Below, in pieces: positions 23,088-31,584 of a stretch of 33,608 nucleotides of DNA. Origin of the DNA: an uncultured Desulfuromonadales bacterium (GTDB taxonomy: Bacteria; Desulfobacterota; Desulfuromonadia; Geobacterales; CAIOGM01); assembly GCA_903929485.1 (NCBI GenBank), contig CAIYUY010000177.1, positions 1-33,608 on the forward strand, read 5' to 3'. The notes under the pieces are model-generated. The model was not told the origin of the DNA, made no database searches, and saw only the letters and a list, made by a program, of their open reading frames with translations. A program made the translations under genes and the position numbers. Position 1 is the first letter of the stretch. The number at the start of each line of letters is the position of its first letter.

Positions 23088-23828
23088 ATGGAGTTTGCAG
23101 ACAAGATCGTCGTCGTCACCGGCGGGACCCGCGGCATCGGACGGGCCGTTTCCCTGCACTTCGCTCGTGAGGGAGCAAAAGTTTTTGCCGCTTATCGTCA
23201 TAATGCCGAGGCTGCAAAATCCCTGGAAGATGAAGCCGTCGGGCTTCCCGGCATGGTTACCACCTTTCGGGCTGACGTGGGGAGCTCGCAAGGGGCTATC
23301 GCCCTCATTGATGCGGCGGCGCGCGAGACGGGGGGGATCGATATCCTGGTAAACAACGCCGGAATCATCCGGGACTGTTATCTGGCCATGATGTCCGATG
23401 ACGATTGGGACAGGGTGATCAAAAATAATCTCGATCCCCTGTTCCACTGCTGCAAATGGGGAGTGAGGAAGATGATCGGCGGAAAAGGGGGCGCCATCGT
23501 CAACCTCTCCTCTGTTTCCGCCCTCACCGGCGCCGCCGGTCAGACCAACTACGCAGCCAGCAAGGGGGGGATCATCAGCTTCACCAAGTCCCTGGCCCGT
23601 GAGGTCGGTCCCCTGGGGATCAGGGTCAACGCCGTGGCTCCCGGTCTCATCCGGACGGAGATGGTTGCCGGAATGAAGCCCGACCAGGTGAAAAAGATCA
23701 TTGCCGGGAGCAGTATCGGTCGGCTTGGCGCACCGGAGGAGGTGGCCCAGGCGGTGGCTTTCCTTGCTTCCCCCCGGGCATCCTATATCAACGGCCACTG
23801 TCTCGTGGTGGACGGCGGTATCGTCTGA
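23088..23828 (+). CDS. 3-Oxoacyl-ACP reductase (FabG/SDR)
   Basis: A 246-residue short-chain dehydrogenase. The start at 23088 follows GAGGTG; a farther-upstream start lies in the repeat element. NADPH-binding TGGTRGIG (11-18), NNAG (89-92), catalytic Ser142, Tyr155 and Lys159 (TNYAASKGG) are present, and PGLIRTEM and the C-terminal INGHCLVVDGG tail are of FabG type. It reduces the beta-ketoacyl-ACP made by the ketosynthase pair, before dehydration by the FabZ-like enzyme at 26163. It is the counterpart of the ketoreductase in aryl polyene clusters. Confidence 0.93.
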   Translation: MEFADKIVVVTGGTRGIGRAVSLHFAREGAKVFAAYRHNAEAAKSLEDEAVGLPGMVTTFRADVGSSQGAIALIDAAARETGGIDILVNNAGIIRDCYLAMMSDDDWDRVIKNNLDPLFHCCKWGVRKMIGGKGGAIVNLSSVSALTGAAGQTNYAASKGGIISFTKSLAREVGPLGIRVNAVAPGLIRTEMVAGMKPDQVKKIIAGSSIGRLGAPEEVAQAVAFLASPRASYINGHCLVVDGGIV

Positions 23829-23920
23829 TTATTCAAAAATTGTTTGTCTCCGGACGCCATAACGGGTAGGATATTTATCTCCATGGCGCTTGACTCTTTA
23901 TTCTTTATCTCAGGATCCTC

Positions 23921-25126
23921 ATGTTTGAATCATCCATCGCCATAACCGGAATCGGTGTCTTTTGCGCCGCGGGGCATGATGTTGCCACGTTCACCGCGGC
24001 CCTGCGCCGGGGGGAGAGCGGCATCGGTCCGGTGGAGCTTTTCGACGTAGCCGGATTCCCTTCCCATATCGGGGCGGAGATTCGCGGGTATGACCCGCGA
24101 CACCGTTTTGACCGGAGAGAGGCGGCCCGATTCTCCCGGGCGGATCAGTTCGCCGTCATTGCGGCCCAGGAAGCCCTGAACCGATCCGGTGCTCTGGCCT
24201 GGTATGATTCCTTTGACCTGGGGGTCTCCGTGGGGTCCGGCGCCGCCGGAATGCTTCACGGGGAACAATGGTTCAAGGGGGTGCTGGAAGGGAACCGGAA
24301 AGATCCGGCGCTCCTCGCGGGACTCCTGCCCGATCGGACCGCCACGGTGCTGGCCAATCGCTTTAACCTGGCGGGGTACCAGGGGAGTATCACCACGGCC
24401 TGTTCATCATCGGCCACGGCCATCGGCTGGGGAGCCGACCTTGTGGCCACGGGGAGGCTCAAGGCGGCCCTCTGCGGGGGGACAGACGCTCTTTCCCTTC
24501 TCACCTATGCCGGCTTCAACTCTCTCAGGGTGGTGGATCCCAACCCTTGCGCCCCCTTCAGCCTGGGGCGGGCAGGGATTTCCCTGGGCGAAGGCGCCGC
24601 CTTCCTGGTTTTGGAGCGGGAAGATGAGGCCCGGCGGCGCGGAGCAACAATCCTGGGGAGGGTGCGGGGATATGCCATGACCGGCGAAGGGTATCACATG
24701 ACCGCGCCGGAGCCTACCGGTTCCGAAGCGGCCCGGGTGATGAACTCCGCTCTGGAGCATGCCGGCCTCTCCGGCGACAGCGTGGGGTGGGTTAACGCTC
24801 ACGGCACCGGCACACCTCTCAACGACGCCGTGGAGACCAAGGGGATGAAACTCGTATTCGGCCGGAGGGCCCCGGTGGTGCCGCTGGTTTCCACCAAGGG
24901 GCTTACCGGGCACTGTCTGGGGGCTGCGGGAGCCATTGAAGCCTTGGCTACCATCATCGCTCTTGACGGCGGGTTTATCCCGCGGACGCTCCACTTCCGG
25001 GGAGCCGATCCTGACTGCGACCTGGAATACTGCCATGGCGGGCTCCGGGAGTCGGCAGCGGTCATCGCCCTCTCCAACTCCTTTGCCTTCGGCGGCAATA
25101 TTACTACCCTGGTGCTGGGAATATGA
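23921..25126 (+). CDS. Beta-ketoacyl-ACP synthase (FabF/KAS II type), catalytic subunit
   Basis: A 401-residue thiolase-fold enzyme with a complete triad: Cys161 in TACSSS, His294 in NAHGTGTP, His331 in KGLTGHCLGAAG with Lys326. AAFLVLERE and SNSFAFGGNI at the C-terminus are of KS type. It should condense malonyl-ACP with the growing chain. The stop overlaps the start of the degenerate ketosynthase (ATGA), the tight arrangement expected for a KS/chain-length-factor heterodimer. The spacer before it (23829-23920) has nothing I can name. The overall role matches the elongating KS of aryl polyene clusters. Confidence 0.95.
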   Translation: MFESSIAITGIGVFCAAGHDVATFTAALRRGESGIGPVELFDVAGFPSHIGAEIRGYDPRHRFDRREAARFSRADQFAVIAAQEALNRSGALAWYDSFDLGVSVGSGAAGMLHGEQWFKGVLEGNRKDPALLAGLLPDRTATVLANRFNLAGYQGSITTACSSSATAIGWGADLVATGRLKAALCGGTDALSLLTYAGFNSLRVVDPNPCAPFSLGRAGISLGEGAAFLVLEREDEARRRGATILGRVRGYAMTGEGYHMTAPEPTGSEAARVMNSALEHAGLSGDSVGWVNAHGTGTPLNDAVETKGMKLVFGRRAPVVPLVSTKGLTGHCLGAAGAIEALATIIALDGGFIPRTLHFRGADPDCDLEYCHGGLRESAAVIALSNSFAFGGNITTLVLGI

Positions 25127-26166
25127 GTCATTTTTCTCCCGTCATAACCGGCGTTGGCGCGGTCTCCGCCGCGGGGGTGGGGATCGAACTCCTCATGGCG
25201 GTCATACGGAGCGGTCGGCCCTGTTTTCAACCGGTTCCCCCTGAAGCGCTGGGGAGAGCGGGGGAGGAGTGGGCTCCCGCTTCGGCTTTTCGGGTTGCCG
25301 ATTTCATGCCGCCGCTGAAGGCGCGCAAATTCGATCGCTGCAGTCAGTTCGCCATCGTGGCGGCAGGGATGGCGCTGAAGGACGCCGGTATCACGCTGGA
25401 GGAGATGGACCCGACTCGTATCGGGATCGTTATGGGGTGTGGTTTCGGCGGGGTCACCAACTCCGCGGAGTTCCTGAAAGGGTACTTTTCCCAGGGCGCC
25501 GACGGTCTTATCCCCATGCTCTTCCCCAATACCGTCCCCAACGCCGCTGCCGGCAACAGTTCCATCGAATACCGGCTCAAGGGGCCCAATGTTACCATGG
25601 TGCAGCGGTTCTGTTCCGCCGAGTCGGCCCTTCTCCTGGCCCAGCGTTTCCTGGAGGAAGAGCGGGCGGATATCATGCTCGTGGGGGGGGTAGACGAGAT
25701 CATGCCGGTCATCCTGAAAGGGTTTCGCGCCCTGGGTCAACTCCGCCCGGGCGGTTCGGGTCGGGGATTCGGCGAGGGGGCCGGCATTCTGATCCTGGAG
25801 CGGGCGGATCATGCCCTCCGTCGCGGCGCCCGACTTCGGGGACGGCTTTGCGGGATCCGGACGCTGGGCCTTCTCCCCAGGGGACGGGAACAGGAGGGGC
25901 TTGCCCGACTCCTCTCCGGCTTTCCTCAACCGGAGCTCCTTTCCCTCTCCGGGGTCGCCGCGGGTTGCAAGGAATTGGCCGGACTCTTTCCCGGCGTCCC
26001 CCGTCTGGAGACCGGAGCGCTCCTGGGACGATCCCTTGCCATGGGAGGGATTGCCATGACGGCGCAGCTTTTGACCCTCGCTCCCGGGGCCACCGGCCTT
26101 CACCTGGCTGCCTCTCCGGAGGGACCGTGGTTTGCCGTCGGCTTCCAGGGAGCAGATGCTCCGTGA
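25123..26166 (+). CDS. Degenerate ketosynthase, chain-length-factor-like
   Basis: A 347-residue thiolase-fold protein, about 50 residues shorter than the preceding KS. The N-terminal half is well conserved (VITGVGAVSAAG, IVMGCGFGG, FPNTVPNAAAG). At the nucleophile position the sequence is VQRFCSAE: after aligning the GP block, Phe163 takes the place of the catalytic Cys, and the only Cys (164) is one residue later. The second half lacks HGTGTP and the K-x-x-x-GH motif. It is therefore probably not an independent condensing enzyme. The partner KS ends 4 bases into it, so a KS-CLF heterodimer that sets chain length, as in ApeO/ApeC or type II PKS, is the natural reading. Confidence 0.85.
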   Translation: MSHFSPVITGVGAVSAAGVGIELLMAVIRSGRPCFQPVPPEALGRAGEEWAPASAFRVADFMPPLKARKFDRCSQFAIVAAGMALKDAGITLEEMDPTRIGIVMGCGFGGVTNSAEFLKGYFSQGADGLIPMLFPNTVPNAAAGNSSIEYRLKGPNVTMVQRFCSAESALLLAQRFLEEERADIMLVGGVDEIMPVILKGFRALGQLRPGGSGRGFGEGAGILILERADHALRRGARLRGRLCGIRTLGLLPRGREQEGLARLLSGFPQPELLSLSGVAAGCKELAGLFPGVPRLETGALLGRSLAMGGIAMTAQLLTLAPGATGLHLAASPEGPWFAVGFQGADAP

Positions 26167-26540
26167 TTGACCCCGCCCGCCGACTCCCCCACCGCAACCC
26201 CTTCCTTTTTCTGGACCGTGTCACCCGGCTGGAACCGGGGGTGAGCGCCCAGGCAATCGCCCTGACCACCCATCTCCCCGCCTCCTCTCCGCTGCTCCTG
26301 GTGGAGGCCATGGCTCAGTTGGCCGGGGTCGTCGCCATTGAACGGGAAGGAGAGATCGGCTCCCTGGCGGCAATAGAGCGGGCGGAATTTCTGAAACCGG
26401 TGTCAGCGGGGGATTGCCTGACCATCGCCGTCCGGATAGTCAAGAGGTTCGGCCGTCTCATCCTCTGTGAAGGAGAGATCACCGTGGGGGGGGAAACAGT
26501 GGCCACGGCCACCCTCACCCTGGGGGTAGGGGCGCCATGA
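26163..26540 (+). CDS. FabZ/ApeI-like 3-hydroxyacyl-ACP dehydratase
   Basis: A 125-residue hotdog dehydratase from a GTG at 26163 that overlaps the previous stop (GTGA). The catalytic His10 is in LPHRNPFLFLDRV, matching FabZ H-R-x-P-F-L-x-x-D-R, and the acid Glu48 is in LLVEAMAQLAG. It is short, without the usual C-terminal extension, like ApeI of aryl polyene clusters. It removes water from the 3-hydroxyacyl-ACP. With no enoyl reductase in the window, the chain would keep its double bonds, as in a polyene. The last 4 bases overlap the LolA-like gene. Confidence 0.88.
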   Translation: MIDPARRLPHRNPFLFLDRVTRLEPGVSAQAIALTTHLPASSPLLLVEAMAQLAGVVAIEREGEIGSLAAIERAEFLKPVSAGDCLTIAVRIVKRFGRLILCEGEITVGGETVATATLTLGVGAP

Positions 26541-27184
26541 ATCGAAACAAGTTTTTCTCCGTCTCTTTGTCTCTCCGTGGTTCGGTTGTCGTTTTGCTGT
26601 TCTTTTCTCTTTTCGGTATCGCAACCATCGCCGCCGCCGACCCGCTCTCCCCCCTGGAGGGGCTGGAACTGCTTCGCCGGGGGTTCGCGGGGATGACCGA
26701 CTTTACCGCTGATATTACTCAGGAGAAAGAGCTGTCACTCCTGAAGAAGAAGCTGACCTCCACCGGTCGGGTCCGGTTTCGGCGTCCGGGAACCTTCTTC
26801 ATGGAGATTTCCCCACCCTACCCCAGCCGGCTCCTCCTGGAAAACAGCGACCTGACGGTCTTCTACCCCGCACAGAAGAGCCACCAGAAGATCCCGCTCC
26901 CCGCCGAGGAAGGGCTTGGAAAATGGTTTACCTATCTGGACAAACCTATCACCGCCCTCCCCCAGGGGGTGCTGATGCAGGCCGAGCGCCAAGGTGAGAA
27001 CTGCACCCTCAAGATTCAGCCCCAGGGGAAGCAGGGGGTCCGGGAACTGACCCTTTTTTTTCGGGACGATGGCCGGATCAGGAAAATCGTTATTGAAGAA
27101 CAGAACGGCGACCGGAACAGCATCACCTTCCGGACCATGAAGAAAAATGTGGGGCTCACGGAGAAGGAGTTCCGCCTGGAATGA
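26537..27184 (+). CDS. LolA-like outer-membrane lipoprotein carrier
   Basis: A 215-residue protein with an N-terminal signal (SVVVLLFFSLFGIATIAAADP) cleaved near residue 34. The LolA-type beta-barrel pattern follows: GMTDFTADITQEKELSLLKK, GRVRFRRPGTFFMEI, SRLLLENSDLTVFYP and LTLFFRDDGRIRKIVI. LolA-like proteins are soluble periplasmic carriers of lipids or lipoproteins; the copies in aryl polyene clusters are thought to carry the product across the periplasm. It is coupled to both neighbours by ATGA overlaps, directly before the MMPL exporter, which supports that role. Confidence 0.85.
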   Translation: MNRNKFFSVSLSLRGSVVVLLFFSLFGIATIAAADPLSPLEGLELLRRGFAGMTDFTADITQEKELSLLKKKLTSTGRVRFRRPGTFFMEISPPYPSRLLLENSDLTVFYPAQKSHQKIPLPAEEGLGKWFTYLDKPITALPQGVLMQAERQGENCTLKIQPQGKQGVRELTLFFRDDGRIRKIVIEEQNGDRNSITFRTMKKNVGLTEKEFRLE

Positions 27185-29769
27185 TGCAACGCCTCTTTGC
27201 CCTCCTCAACAGCGCCGTTACCCTCCACCTTGCCTGGATTTGGCGGATTTCCGTCCGTTTTCCTCGCATGGTCCTCCTGGGGACATTACTCCTCCTCTTC
27301 CCGGCCCTCTGGAGCGTGTCCACCACCCGTTTCGAATTCGACATCTTCCGGCTCTTTCCCGCGGAAAAGGGGGCGCTTCGGCTCTTTCTGGACTCCCTGG
27401 AGTGGACGGGAAGCGGTCAGGAGGCGTTTTTTGTTCTGGAAGGGGAGAAGAAGGAGTTGGTCCCGGCGGCGACGGAATTTGCCGGGAAGCTCTCCGCTCT
27501 CAAGGTGGACGGGAGACCGGCCTTTAAAAAAGTGACCTGGCGGACGGTGGATCCGGCAGAGGCGCAATCTTTCGCCGCCTTCGTCGGCTATGCGGTGACC
27601 CGGCCCGAACTCTTCCTTACTCCGGGGGATCTGGCGGCGCTGAAGGAGCGGTTCACTCCACAGGGGATGGACGAGGCGCTTGGGCGAGCTACTACCGAAC
27701 TTGCGGGCCAAGGGGGGATGATGTCACGGGAGCTCATCGCGCGAGATCCCCTGGGGCTCCGTGAGCTGATCCTCCCCCGGCTTCGCCAGGGAAGCCGGAC
27801 CCTGGATCTGGATAGTTCCTCTCCCTATTTTCTTTCCCGGGACGGCCGGGTCCTGGTTATTATCGCCGAACCGGCGCGACCGGTGCAAGAGATGGCCTTT
27901 GCCCGCAAGCTGGTGGCGGCTATCAACCAGGCCCGGTCCGGCTCCCCGGTGCATATCTCCTGCGCCGGAGCCCATCTGAGCGCGGTTATTGACGAGGCGA
28001 GCATGAAGGGGAATATCGTCTCCTGCATCGTCTCGTCTCTGATTGTGGTCCTGGGGATATTCTATTTCACCTATCGGCGGCTCCTCCCCACGCTTCTTAT
28101 TCCGGTAATCATCTTCTGTGGCGCCTTTCTGGCCCTGGGGACGGCGGGGCTCTTTCTCTCCTCAATCCATATCATCTCCTTCGCCTTCACCGCTCTCATC
28201 ATCGGTCTCGGCACCGATTATTCCATTCATATTTACGACCGGTTCTATTGTGAGCGGGCGGCAGGGGCCGATGCCCGGGAGGCGCTCCGGCTGGCCATCA
28301 CCCATACCGGTCACGGAGTCTTCACCGCCGCCGTCACCACGGCCGTGCCGTTTCTGGCCCTCACCATTTCTCATGTCAGGGCGCTCTTTGAACTGGGGCT
28401 TCTCGTGGGAGTGGGGGTGCTCTTTTCCCTGTACGCCACCTATTTTTTCCTGCCGCCGCTCCTCATCTTCATCGAGAGGCGATTTCCCCTGGCGGTTTAT
28501 CGACCTCTCCCCACCTTCGGATTGGGCCGGCTCTGGGATGGTTGTACCCGGTTTCGACGGGGGATCACCGTGGGAACCATCCTGCTGGTTCTGCTTCTTC
28601 TGGCGGCGGCGACCCGGCTGGGGTTCGAGGGGGATCTGAAAAAACTCCAGCCGCGGGAGTCGGAGGCGATGCTGACCCAGGAGAAGATTGAGCGGCACCT
28701 GAATCTGAGTCCCAAGTCGCTCATGGTGGCCGTGGAGGGGACCGATCTTGACGAGGTTCTGAACAGGGGAGCCAAGGCCGATCTCCTGGCTGAGCGGTAT
28801 CGGCGGCGGGGGGAACTGGTCGCCTGGTCGTCCCTGGGGCAGATTATCAATGGTCCCCAGCGGCAGCGGGAGATGACGACTCAACTGGCGACGCTCCTGG
28901 GAGGAAGCGATCCGTCGGGGAAACTTCATCTTGCCCTGGAGCGGAACGGGTTCGATCCTCTCCCCTTTGCACCGGCGTTGGCAGGGATCGCCGCATTTGC
29001 CGATTCTCGAATCAACGGGGCGGAAGAGGCGGTGAAGAGGCTCTCCGCTTCGCCGTTGAAGGGGGTGGTGGAGCGGCACCTGGTCAAGCATGATGGTGTC
29101 TGGCGGCTCCTCAGTCACCTTGCCTACCGGGGAGAGGAGTTTCATCGGGACCGGTTCCTGGGGGAGTTGGCGGTTGAGGTTCCCGGAGCGAGGGTAACCG
29201 GTATCGACCTGGTGGGGGAACAGCTCGCCTTGTCGGTGCGGCAAAGTTTCGGCTGGAGTTTCCTCCTGGGGGGAATCCTCGTCATGCTCCTCCTCATGTC
29301 CCATTTCGGGTCAGGGGGAGGGATCCTTGCCTCACTCTTTCCGGTCTTTGCCGGAGGAATCGCCATGCTGGGACTCATGGTCCTCACCGGGATGAAAATC
29401 AACTTTATGAATTCCATGGTTGTCGTCACCATTTTAGGGATGGGAAGCGACTACGGGCTCCACATCTTTCACCGGGCCGGCTCCATTGGGCCGAAACAGC
29501 GTGAGAATTTCATCCAGGCAGGGCGGTCCGTGTTCCTCTCGGCTCTCACCACGGTTGCCGGCTTCGGTTCCCTGGCCTTTACCGATTACGGCGCCATGTC
29601 TTCCATCGGCTGGGCCACCAACTACGGCGTCATCGCCACAGCTCTCTTTTCCCTGGCATCCTTGCCGGCGCTGCTGGCGTTGCGTGGCTCATCGCGCAAG
29701 CCGGACAAGCCGGAACCAAACAGGAAAGTCTTAAGCCGGACAAGCGAGAACCAAATAGGACGCGGATAA
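27181..29769 (+). CDS. MMPL/RND-family lipid exporter
   Basis: An 862-residue inner-membrane protein. TM1 is near residue 30-48, followed by a periplasmic domain of about 220 residues, five TM helices at about 280-440, TM7 near 465, a second periplasmic domain, and five TM helices at 690-840. The two MMPL/RND signature TM motifs are GLGTDYSIH (from 342, Asp346) and GMGSDYGLH (from 753, Asp757), the expected proton-relay positions. MMPL proteins of this HpnN-like class export lipids. The start overlaps the LolA-like gene, so carrier and pump are probably made together. Aryl polyene clusters have the same pair. Confidence 0.92.
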   Translation: MMQRLFALLNSAVTLHLAWIWRISVRFPRMVLLGTLLLLFPALWSVSTTRFEFDIFRLFPAEKGALRLFLDSLEWTGSGQEAFFVLEGEKKELVPAATEFAGKLSALKVDGRPAFKKVTWRTVDPAEAQSFAAFVGYAVTRPELFLTPGDLAALKERFTPQGMDEALGRATTELAGQGGMMSRELIARDPLGLRELILPRLRQGSRTLDLDSSSPYFLSRDGRVLVIIAEPARPVQEMAFARKLVAAINQARSGSPVHISCAGAHLSAVIDEASMKGNIVSCIVSSLIVVLGIFYFTYRRLLPTLLIPVIIFCGAFLALGTAGLFLSSIHIISFAFTALIIGLGTDYSIHIYDRFYCERAAGADAREALRLAITHTGHGVFTAAVTTAVPFLALTISHVRALFELGLLVGVGVLFSLYATYFFLPPLLIFIERRFPLAVYRPLPTFGLGRLWDGCTRFRRGITVGTILLVLLLLAAATRLGFEGDLKKLQPRESEAMLTQEKIERHLNLSPKSLMVAVEGTDLDEVLNRGAKADLLAERYRRRGELVAWSSLGQIINGPQRQREMTTQLATLLGGSDPSGKLHLALERNGFDPLPFAPALAGIAAFADSRINGAEEAVKRLSASPLKGVVERHLVKHDGVWRLLSHLAYRGEEFHRDRFLGELAVEVPGARVTGIDLVGEQLALSVRQSFGWSFLLGGILVMLLLMSHFGSGGGILASLFPVFAGGIAMLGLMVLTGMKINFMNSMVVVTILGMGSDYGLHIFHRAGSIGPKQRENFIQAGRSVFLSALTTVAGFGSLAFTDYGAMSSIGWATNYGVIATALFSLASLPALLALRGSSRKPDKPEPNRKVLSRTSENQIGRG

Positions 29770-29924
29770 ACGCGGATCTAAAACATAAAAACCTAACCAA
29801 TGCGATTCTTTGCTGCTTCTCTACCGGGATTCAAAAGAAAAGCCTTTGATAATTGTCGTTAAAAAATAACAAGCAATAGAGCGGCCTGAGAGTGAATAGA
29901 GAGGTTGATCCGCGTCTATCCGCG
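29761..29924. repeat. Inverted-repeat element before the last radical SAM gene
   Basis: CGCGGATAAACGCGGATC (29761-29778) and GATCCGCGTCTATCCGCG (29907-29924) are inverted with one mismatch and partly extended by CGCGT. The left arm overlaps the 3' end of the MMPL gene. The 128 bases between are AT-rich and show no gene. It is a second intra-operon repeat, different from the one at 22922. Confidence 0.8.
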
Positions 29925-30005
29925 TTAATCCGCGTGCAATGGTTTTTAATTTTCAAGTTTGCTCCGTTTTTGCCGATTGAAGTTGCAAGAGACTGAAGAG
30001 GATTC

Positions 30006-31340
30006 ATGAAAAAAAGAGTCGCTCCCCGTCTTCTTCTCGTCTATCCGGCGACCCATAAACTTGGATGGGTGAGGCGGTTCCAGCTCCCCTCCCACTCGCT
30101 CCAGCAGGTGGCCGCCGTCGTTCCTCCTTCCTGGGAGGTGACCCTGGTGGATGAGGTGCATGAGGATATCCCCTGGGACCAATCCTATGATCTGGTGGGG
30201 ATCACCGCCATGTCCCATCAGGCGCCCCGGGCCTACGAGATAGCCGATCGGTTTCGCGCCCTTGGAATTCCGGTGGTCATGGGGGGGATTCACCCGTCGG
30301 TTCTTCCCGAGGAGGCTCTGCTTCATGCTCATGGGGTGGTGGTGGGTGAAGCGGAGCCGGTCATGGCGCGGCTTCTGGACGATTGCCTGAACGGACGGCT
30401 GGAACCGGTTTACCGCTCCTTCCCCTCTGACGATAATCTTCTCACGGTCCCTTGGCCCCGCCGGGAACTCCTGGCCGGGAAACGGTATCTCACCACCCAG
30501 ACGATACAGGCCAGCCGGGGGTGTCCCTACGATTGTCCCTTCTGTACGGTTACCCCCTATTTTGGCCGGAGTTTCCGTTATCGGGATCCTGACGACATTC
30601 TGGCGGAACTTCGCTCCTTCAGCGGCCGGCTCACGATCTTTCTTGATGATAACATTCTGGGGGACCCGGAACGGGCCCGGCCGATCCTCAAGGGGATGGT
30701 GGGGATGGGGCTCAAGTGGGGGGGGCAGGCAAACCTCAGGTTTGCCGAAGATCCGGAATTGGTCCGACTGGTGGCCGCCTCGGGGTGTATCGGCATCTTC
30801 GTGGGGATCGAGAGCGCTTCCGGCAGTTACGCCAAGCTCCCCAAAAACAGCGGCGGTTCCTCACCTGTAGATCTGATCCGGCGGGTGCGGGATGCGGGGA
30901 TCGTCCTGGAAGCGTCTTTCATCTTCGGTTTTGACGACCATGATGAAAGTGTCTTTGATCGGACCTTGCGCTTTTTGGACGACTCCTCTCCCGGGGTCGC
31001 CACCTTCAACGTCCTCACTCCCTATCCCGGCACGGCGCTTTACCGGCAGTTTCAAGAGGAGGGACGGATACTCCACAAGGATTGGAGCCGTTACGATCAC
31101 TCCCAGGTGGTCTTTCGCCCCAAGCTCATGACCCCCCAACGGCTTTACCGGGGATGGCTGGAGGTGCGACGGGAGGTGTACCGCTGGCCGGCCATCTTCT
31201 CCCGCGTCCTTTCCTCTCCACGGGGGCGGTTTACCACCCTGGCCTATAATCTGCTGCGGCGTGGGGGAAATCTATCCGCCGCCGACCTGGCCCTGCTGGC
31301 GGCTCATGACCTGTCCCGATCCGGTTCAGGGGGGGGGTGA
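30006..31340 (+). CDS. B12-binding-type radical SAM enzyme C
   Basis: A 444-residue enzyme. N-terminal B12-type domain: LLLVYPATHKLGWVRRFQLP, DLVGITAMSHQAPRAYEIAD, VVMGGIHPSVLPEEALLH, VVVGEAEP. Radical SAM motif RGCPYDCPFC (Cys173, Cys177, Cys180), then IFLDDNILG, GCIGIFVGIESAS, ASFIFGFDDHDE, LTPYPGTALYRQF. It is a clear paralogue of enzyme A (18958-20247) along its length, so the two may act in sequence on related substrates or one may be a duplicate with a new role. Its last codons are glycine/serine-rich (SRSGSGGG). The stop overlaps a decayed ABC ATPase start (ATGA), suggesting the operon once continued into transport genes. Confidence 0.9.
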   Translation: MKKRVAPRLLLVYPATHKLGWVRRFQLPSHSLQQVAAVVPPSWEVTLVDEVHEDIPWDQSYDLVGITAMSHQAPRAYEIADRFRALGIPVVMGGIHPSVLPEEALLHAHGVVVGEAEPVMARLLDDCLNGRLEPVYRSFPSDDNLLTVPWPRRELLAGKRYLTTQTIQASRGCPYDCPFCTVTPYFGRSFRYRDPDDILAELRSFSGRLTIFLDDNILGDPERARPILKGMVGMGLKWGGQANLRFAEDPELVRLVAASGCIGIFVGIESASGSYAKLPKNSGGSSPVDLIRRVRDAGIVLEASFIFGFDDHDESVFDRTLRFLDDSSPGVATFNVLTPYPGTALYRQFQEEGRILHKDWSRYDHSQVVFRPKLMTPQRLYRGWLEVRREVYRWPAIFSRVLSSPRGRFTTLAYNLLRRGGNLSAADLALLAAHDLSRSGSGGG

Positions 31341-31533
31341 TGAGTACCAGCGCCATCCCCGGAATCATCAGGGTAAATTTGTTTTCCGGCAATCACTATG
31401 CGCTCCGGGCAGATAGAGTTTTTTTGTCATCCGCAATCCAGCCAATGAGTTTTGGACGGTGGGGGATGTGAGCTTCAAGCTGAAGCGGGGGGAGAGTATG
31501 GGCCTTTATGTCTGCAAATTTCAGCCGTGTTGA
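31340..31533 (+). pseudogene. Remnant of a Wzt-like polysaccharide ABC-transporter ATPase
   Basis: The ATG at 31340 overlaps the radical SAM stop. The start (MSTSAIPGIIRVNLFSG) resembles N-termini of Wzt-type ATPases. After seven T at about 31419-31426 the coding sense moves to another frame, where NEFWTVGDVSFKLKRGESMG is clear ATPase sequence before Walker A, then it breaks off with a stop at 31531. One base lost in the T-run plus deletion of everything from Walker A onward would explain this. Confidence 0.65.
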
Positions 31534-31584
31534 CGTTCTTGCGTATACATGATACTTATGGTTCAAAGTTCTTATGAATATAAT

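Noticed and set aside
24799-26103. Minus-strand 434-codon frame opposite the ketosynthases
   Set aside because: GC-rich antisense frames are expected here; the plus-strand readings have complete catalytic motifs.
28162-29304. Minus-strand 380-codon frame opposite the MMPL exporter
   Set aside because: It has no start-region signal or domain and covers a region that clearly encodes TM helices on the plus strand.
14839-31340. A straightforward ladderane or aryl polyene assignment
   Set aside because: No phytoene-desaturase-like enzymes or further ladderane hallmark genes, and no AMP ligase, ammonia lyase or second ACP, are present. Only the shared core supports either name.
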